Shown here: positions 38,901 to 42,102 of the stretch, in pieces
How positions within the stretch are numbered: position 1 is the first letter of the stretch
Layout of the letters: each line of letters opens with the position of its first letter
NCBI GenBank assembly: GCA_016125285.1
Contig: WGMA01000047.1
Coordinates: forward strand, 1 to 42,102
Reading direction: 5' to 3'
Origin: Phycisphaera sp.
GTDB lineage: Bacteria > Planctomycetota > Phycisphaerae > Phycisphaerales > Zrk34
DNA length: 42,102 nucleotides
Translations under genes and position numbers: made by a program
The notes under the pieces: generated by a model
The model's database searches: none
The model's input: the letters and a program-made list of their open reading frames with translations, nothing else
What the model was told of the DNA's origin: nothing

Positions 38901-41900
38901 GTCGACGAGGGATCGATCTTCACACTCGGCCTCGCCTCCTCTGATCCGGGGGCGGACACCATCAGTCAGTGGGTCATCGACTGGAACGACGGCAACGTCG
39001 AAACGTTCGCTGGCAACCCGATGTTCGTGTTCCACTCGTATGCCGACGGCCCGGCCGCACACACCATCAGTGCGACCGCCTCGGACGATGACGGTTCGTA
39101 TGTTTCCAACGCTCTGAGCGTGACGGTCAACAACGTCTCGCCCACCATCACGATCTCCGGCGACGCGACGGCGACGATCGGGCAGGCTTACACGCTGAAC
39201 CTCACGGCGACCGATCCCGGTGACGACACGATCTCTCAGACCGTCATCGACTGGGGTGACGGGAACGTCGATACCCTCGCGGGTCTGCCTTCATCGGTGT
39301 CTCACACCTACACCGCCGCAGCGCCGGCTCAGATCAGCGTTGCGGTCACCGATGAGGACGGCGTGACGCAGTCGGACCCATTGAGCGTTCTGGTGGGTGT
39401 GGGCAACGAGCCTCCGTCCGACATCTCGTTCTTCACGTCGGGAGGCGATGAGGGCGACTCGGCCAACCTCACCGTTCGGTTCGTGGACCCGGACCTTGCC
39501 GACCTGCACAACGTGACCGTCAACTGGTACGACGTGAACGACACGTTGATCGGCAGCGAGATGCAGAGTGGCAGCGGCAACGTCGACGCGGCGGGTGTGC
39601 GGACGTTCAACTTCGCGCAGCTCTACGCGCAGGACACGGCCGCGTACGCCGACGTCGAGGTGGTTGAGCAGAACGCCAGCGCCGGTACCACCACGGGCAC
39701 GGCTTCGTTCGGTGTGGCCAACGTCGCGCCCTCAGAACTGGTGATCAGCGCCAATGTGCTCAGCACGCTCGCCGAAGGCGGTTCGATCACGTTGGAGGGC
39801 AGTTTCCTCGATCCGGGCACAGAAGACCCGCACGAGGTATGGGTCGACTGGGGAGACGGCGATCCGCCGACCACGCCCGAACTGGTCTTGGCGAGCGGGG
39901 TATTGAGCTTCAGCCTCGACCACCTCTACGAGGACAACGGCGGCTACACGATCGCGGTGACGATCGAAGACGAAGACGGAGCCGCCACGACGCGGACGCT
40001 CGACATTGAGGTGCTCAACGTCGGCCCCTCGGCGATCGTCCTCAGCGCCGCGGCGGGCAACTCCCAGACCGTGCTGAGCGGCTCGTTCCTCGATCCGGGC
40101 ATACTCGACACGCACGACGTGTCAATCGCGTGGGGCGACGGCGGGACCACGGACCTGAGCCTCGGCGAGGGTGAGCTGACGTTCGAGGCGCTTCACAACT
40201 ACGGCAGCGGCTTTTCCTACACGGCGACCGTGACGGTGACCGACAAGGATGGCGCGGTGGGCATGGGTTCGGCCACCTTCTACATCGGCGACGTGGAGTA
40301 TCGTGTCAGCTCGGTCGGGGCCTTCACGCCGGTGACGACCGATCCGCAGATCACTTCGCTCTCTGGCTCGTTCAGCCAGAGCGGTTCGGACTGGTATGCC
40401 GATTGGGTCGACGCGGTCAACAACAGCGTGACGGGCTTCGTCGACGAATCGGGCAACTCGCCTTACTTCGGCAGCTATACCGCCAGTTCGTATTTCCCGG
40501 ACCCGTACGGGCCGTTCCAAGTGACGACCGCGGGCATGATCGGCGGCGATTTCAGCAGTCTTGATCCCGATCAGAAACTCATCGCCTACGACGCGGGCTA
40601 CGGCGGATTCATCTCCGACTACGACTTCGATGATGCTTACGTGCCCATCGAGGTCGAGACCCGTCAGCAGATCGTCCAGTCCGACGTCGTTGTGCTTGAA
40701 GGATACAGCCCCGGTCAGACAACAGACCAGATCACGATCGACCAGGCGGTGACGGTTGGTCTCAGCGGCAGCAGTTCAACCTCGGGACAGTGGCGTCTAT
40801 CGGCGTCGAGCAACATCCAGGTCGCCGGCGTCACGCTCGACACGTGGCAGTCGCTGCCCGCGCCGGGCAGCGTGCAGGTGACGGGGCTTTCGACCGGCGC
40901 GGCCTCGATCACGCTGGAGGTGCAAGGCGACGCGGGGTACGGCGGCGGAGTGACGGCGTCGGACACCGCGAACCTGACGGTCTACGACTACGGTTTGACG
41001 ATCCAGCAGGGCTCGGCCTCGGTGACCGATGACTGGAACACCACCACCGCACCCGATCCGTTCTACGTTTGGGCCGATGAAAACGGTATCGCGACCTTCA
41101 ACGTGCTGGGCTCATTCCTGGATTCCGAGCCCGAAGGCAACATGGTGCTCTGGCAGATCACCGACACGACGGGCGCCACGCCACCGAATGGCGTGCTGGT
41201 CAGCGCTGGCGGCGAGGTCACGATCGACACCAACGTCATCACGCTGCCCGTTGAATACACCGTTTCGGCGCACTGGGACCTGAACCACGACGGCATCCCC
41301 AACGACGGGATGAAACGCAGCATCACGGTGCGCCCGGCGAAGATCGACCTCGACGTTGACAGCGACAACACGAACGAAGGCGGCACGCCCGATCGCACAA
41401 CGGCGGAAGATGCGATCGAGCTGTCGGGCGAGGGCAAGTACATCGCTCTGCGCGCCAAGTCGCCGGAAGACGTCGACTACGACAATTACAAGTACGTGCC
41501 GGTGGTTCTGGATCTCATCCCGTATGGGGCGCCCGACGACGGATATCTGATTTTCTCCGGCGGCAATGTAGAGTTCTATACCAGCAGCGACGGCATGAAC
41601 TTCTCGCCGTTATCGACCGGTGAGTTGCATACGCCCAGCGAAATCGGCCTTACCCCCGGTAGTCCGCTCACGCTCTATCTCGAAGGTGTGTCCGAAGGAA
41701 CGGGCGAAGTTTCCGTCGAGTACTACACGTCCAACGGTGTGAGCGCCATTGACAAGGTGACCGTGACCGTGCTCGGTCCGCACGCCACCTGCGGGTGCGG
41801 CGCGTCGGTCGGTCCCGATGGCGACTACGAGACGTCTAGCGCCGGTGTCTCCGGCGGACAGCTCTCGTCAGACACCTATCTGAGCGGCGACAGCGCCAAC

Positions 41901-42102
41901 AACGAACTGGTGAACCTGCCGGAGATCGTGCTGGCCGGCAACGCAATCGTGTTCCGCCAGAACCGCGAGGTGCGCATCTATGACCTGCTGAAGTCCGGGG
42001 GCATCGTCCCCCGCGTCGAGGAGCAGGGGCAACTGGCGATCGTTGGCGGCAACTACGTCGAGTCCGATCCCGCCGGTTACAAGTCGACGTATTCCGGTGC
42101 TC
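35904..42102 (+). CDS. Giant secreted LEPR-XLL / PKD-repeat surface protein (runs off right edge)
   Basis: At least 2066 codons, open to the edge. Residues 1-46 are basic (SERQSRRARVLWLCRWFLSR); LETLEPRVLMSA (residues 47-58) is the planctomycete LEPR-XLL export/sorting signal region. Residues 59-145 are an SdrD B-like domain (GKVFDDTNQNGLYESGEQGL, DADGDGVRDIGETY). A block with WRNHLEDWVGASPTDSFNAI, HENHLLREATAALLNALHPE lies near residues 245-310. From residue 363, nine PKD-like domains (NWGDGNVETF, DPGADTITQ, TATDEDG) follow, then three looser ones to about residue 1460. DLNHDGIPNDG near 1793 is a calcium-binding-like loop. The last part (CGCGASVGPDGDYETSSAGV ... LPEIVLAGNAIVFRQNREVR) may lead into an RHS-like region. 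Function: cell-surface adhesion or matrix, inferred. Confidence 0.9.
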   Translation, partial: MSERQSRRARVLWLCRWFLSRLRRGAARVVASTDCRETRLATWRDLETLEPRVLMSASVAGKVFDDTNQNGLYESGEQGLSDWRVYVDADGDGVRDIGETYVMSSASGDYVLPNLVAGTHQIRVEYPAGWEATDPWLEVNNVTVADGDSLTGVNFSAQFVDFGIITQSGSANLISGPSTVDEADVFTLALNTGGNTAVGWTIAWGDGTVDEIQGTPSFATHEYDDGDITRVITATLQNSYEGVSRAYWRNHLEDWVGASPTDSFNAIFGVSATGNPTLDDAINANGGHENHLLREATAALLNALHPELFASLSFDDLKSLVQQAYATGDFTSFAVQINQASTNSGIIQGGELTDTLSVFVENEPPTLILSGPSSVNQGETYTLGLFSNDTSADTITHWTVNYGDGNIVTVPGDPSETTHVYAAPGNYIISATATDEDGTFSANSIGVTVSSVGSPVTISGPGVSNEGSVYTLGIATSGTIQSLSVNWGDGVVESLAPGVTSAAHTYIDGANVFPVVAEVTTASGTFSSNTISVNVANVAPIVTISGPPEVDEGTAYVLTLGATDPGADTITQTVINWGDGTVETVTGLPSSRSHVYDDGSASYTVVATVTDEDGSTNSNNLTVTVNNVAPTVTISGAPEVDEGSSYVLTLAVTDPGLDTVTQIEVNWGDGHIETFAGSPTSVSHVFADGPNTHVISATVTDEDGVTSSNTLSVDVLNVAPTVTISGGAVVNEGSGYLLTLSLIDPGDDTVTSWQITWGDSTVETVVGSTTQVGHTYADGFNSVTISATAFDEDGAFASNSLAVSIQNVAPTLIISGPPEVDEGTAYTLGLSSSDPGQDTISQWEIAWGDGSVETFPGAATQATHVFADGPGMVTITATASDEDGSFPSNAISVTVNNVDPTFTISGPPEADEGSTYTLNLASSDPGADTITQVVVNWGDGNVETFAGIPGAVSHVFADGDNAYVVSATASDDDGAYASNAVNVTVNNVAPTLTISGAPEVDEGSIFTLGLASSDPGADTISQWVIDWNDGNVETFAGNPMFVFHSYADGPAAHTISATASDDDGSYVSNALSVTVNNVSPTITISGDATATIGQAYTLNLTATDPGDDTISQTVIDWGDGNVDTLAGLPSSVSHTYTAAAPAQISVAVTDEDGVTQSDPLSVLVGVGNEPPSDISFFTSGGDEGDSANLTVRFVDPDLADLHNVTVNWYDVNDTLIGSEMQSGSGNVDAAGVRTFNFAQLYAQDTAAYADVEVVEQNASAGTTTGTASFGVANVAPSELVISANVLSTLAEGGSITLEGSFLDPGTEDPHEVWVDWGDGDPPTTPELVLASGVLSFSLDHLYEDNGGYTIAVTIEDEDGAATTRTLDIEVLNVGPSAIVLSAAAGNSQTVLSGSFLDPGILDTHDVSIAWGDGGTTDLSLGEGELTFEALHNYGSGFSYTATVTVTDKDGAVGMGSATFYIGDVEYRVSSVGAFTPVTTDPQITSLSGSFSQSGSDWYADWVDAVNNSVTGFVDESGNSPYFGSYTASSYFPDPYGPFQVTTAGMIGGDFSSLDPDQKLIAYDAGYGGFISDYDFDDAYVPIEVETRQQIVQSDVVVLEGYSPGQTTDQITIDQAVTVGLSGSSSTSGQWRLSASSNIQVAGVTLDTWQSLPAPGSVQVTGLSTGAASITLEVQGDAGYGGGVTASDTANLTVYDYGLTIQQGSASVTDDWNTTTAPDPFYVWADENGIATFNVLGSFLDSEPEGNMVLWQITDTTGATPPNGVLVSAGGEVTIDTNVITLPVEYTVSAHWDLNHDGIPNDGMKRSITVRPAKIDLDVDSDNTNEGGTPDRTTAEDAIELSGEGKYIALRAKSPEDVDYDNYKYVPVVLDLIPYGAPDDGYLIFSGGNVEFYTSSDGMNFSPLSTGELHTPSEIGLTPGSPLTLYLEGVSEGTGEVSVEYYTSNGVSAIDKVTVTVLGPHATCGCGASVGPDGDYETSSAGVSGGQLSSDTYLSGDSANNELVNLPEIVLAGNAIVFRQNREVRIYDLLKSGGIVPRVEEQGQLAIVGGNYVESDPAGYKSTYSGA
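37521..39410 (+). repeat. Exact 270-bp (90-codon) tandem PKD repeats
   Basis: The starting Pro codon recurs at 37521, 37791, 38061, 38331, 38601, 38871 and 39141, always 270 bases apart. Each unit has P(T)(V/L)TISGxPEVDEG, SxDPGxDTI, xxWGDGxVETF, SHVFADG, ISATAxDEDG and VNNV. Two more diverged units precede at about 36991 and 37268. Confidence 0.9.

Overview
The window is GC-rich bacterial DNA that looks planctomycete, probably a Phycisphaerae-like host. The reasons are an LEPR-XLL-type surface-protein N-terminus, a protein built of homing-endonuclease-associated repeats, and a HARE-HTH protein with a lysine-rich tail. About 1-30 kb is part of a tailed-phage (siphovirus-like) prophage. About 30.6-42.1 kb looks like host chromosome. 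No integrase or att site is visible, so the left end of the prophage lies outside the window.

Virion module (1-12.5 kb, minus strand; transcription runs from high to low coordinates): a small HTH protein (possible small terminase), large terminase, a zinc-ribbon protein, a gpW-like head-tail joining protein, a lambda-type portal, a fused prohead protease/major capsid protein, a DUF2190 decoration protein, connector, membrane coiled-coil protein, tail terminator, gp10-like protein, tail tube, a tail-assembly gene pair that overlaps in the -1 frame, a membrane lipoprotein, a tiny membrane protein and the N-terminus of the tape measure. Two plus-strand islands interrupt it: an HTH/PIN toxin-antitoxin pair at 8.5-9.5 kb with its own promoter, and four small genes at 12.6-13.9 kb including the HARE-HTH protein.

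Replication/recombination module (13.9-26.0 kb, minus strand): PD-(D/E)XK nuclease, an AAA/RecA-fold ATPase whose Walker A lysine-serine junction is split by a 351-residue intein with a LAGLIDADG endonuclease, a DUF669 protein, ERCC4-type nuclease, RecD2-type helicase, PrimPol/helicase, two unknown proteins, a ParB-fused DNA methyltransferase and an unknown protein. Many stops and starts overlap as ATGA or GTGA, so this reads as one translationally coupled operon. A 490-bp gap at 26.0-26.5 kb holds palindromic GCGACATGTCGC operators. It also holds a consensus promoter with an operator-like site between -35 and -10, which fires rightward into four unknown phage genes (26.5-29.7 kb). A 590-bp structured gap with a diverged repeat pair follows, then an HU/IHF-like gene.

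Host-like part (30.6-42.1 kb): a small coiled-coil protein, a three-gene minus-strand sugar cluster (nucleotidyltransferase-GHMP kinase fusion, putative glycosyltransferase, GT1-like glycosyltransferase), the repeat protein whose C-terminal XRE-like HTH is shifted out of frame at a T7 run, and the first 2066 codons of a giant secreted PKD-repeat protein that runs off the right edge.

Two dispersed short repeats run through the phage part. One is a ~20-25 bp GTGTTCACRGGGGTGGGTG-like element (about ten copies). The other is the 9-mer CCCCCGGAA/TTCCGGGGG (13 exact copies in the first 30.6 kb). Both sit in gene junctions and in linker-coding stretches. These repeats, the operator system and the intein are the least ordinary features here.
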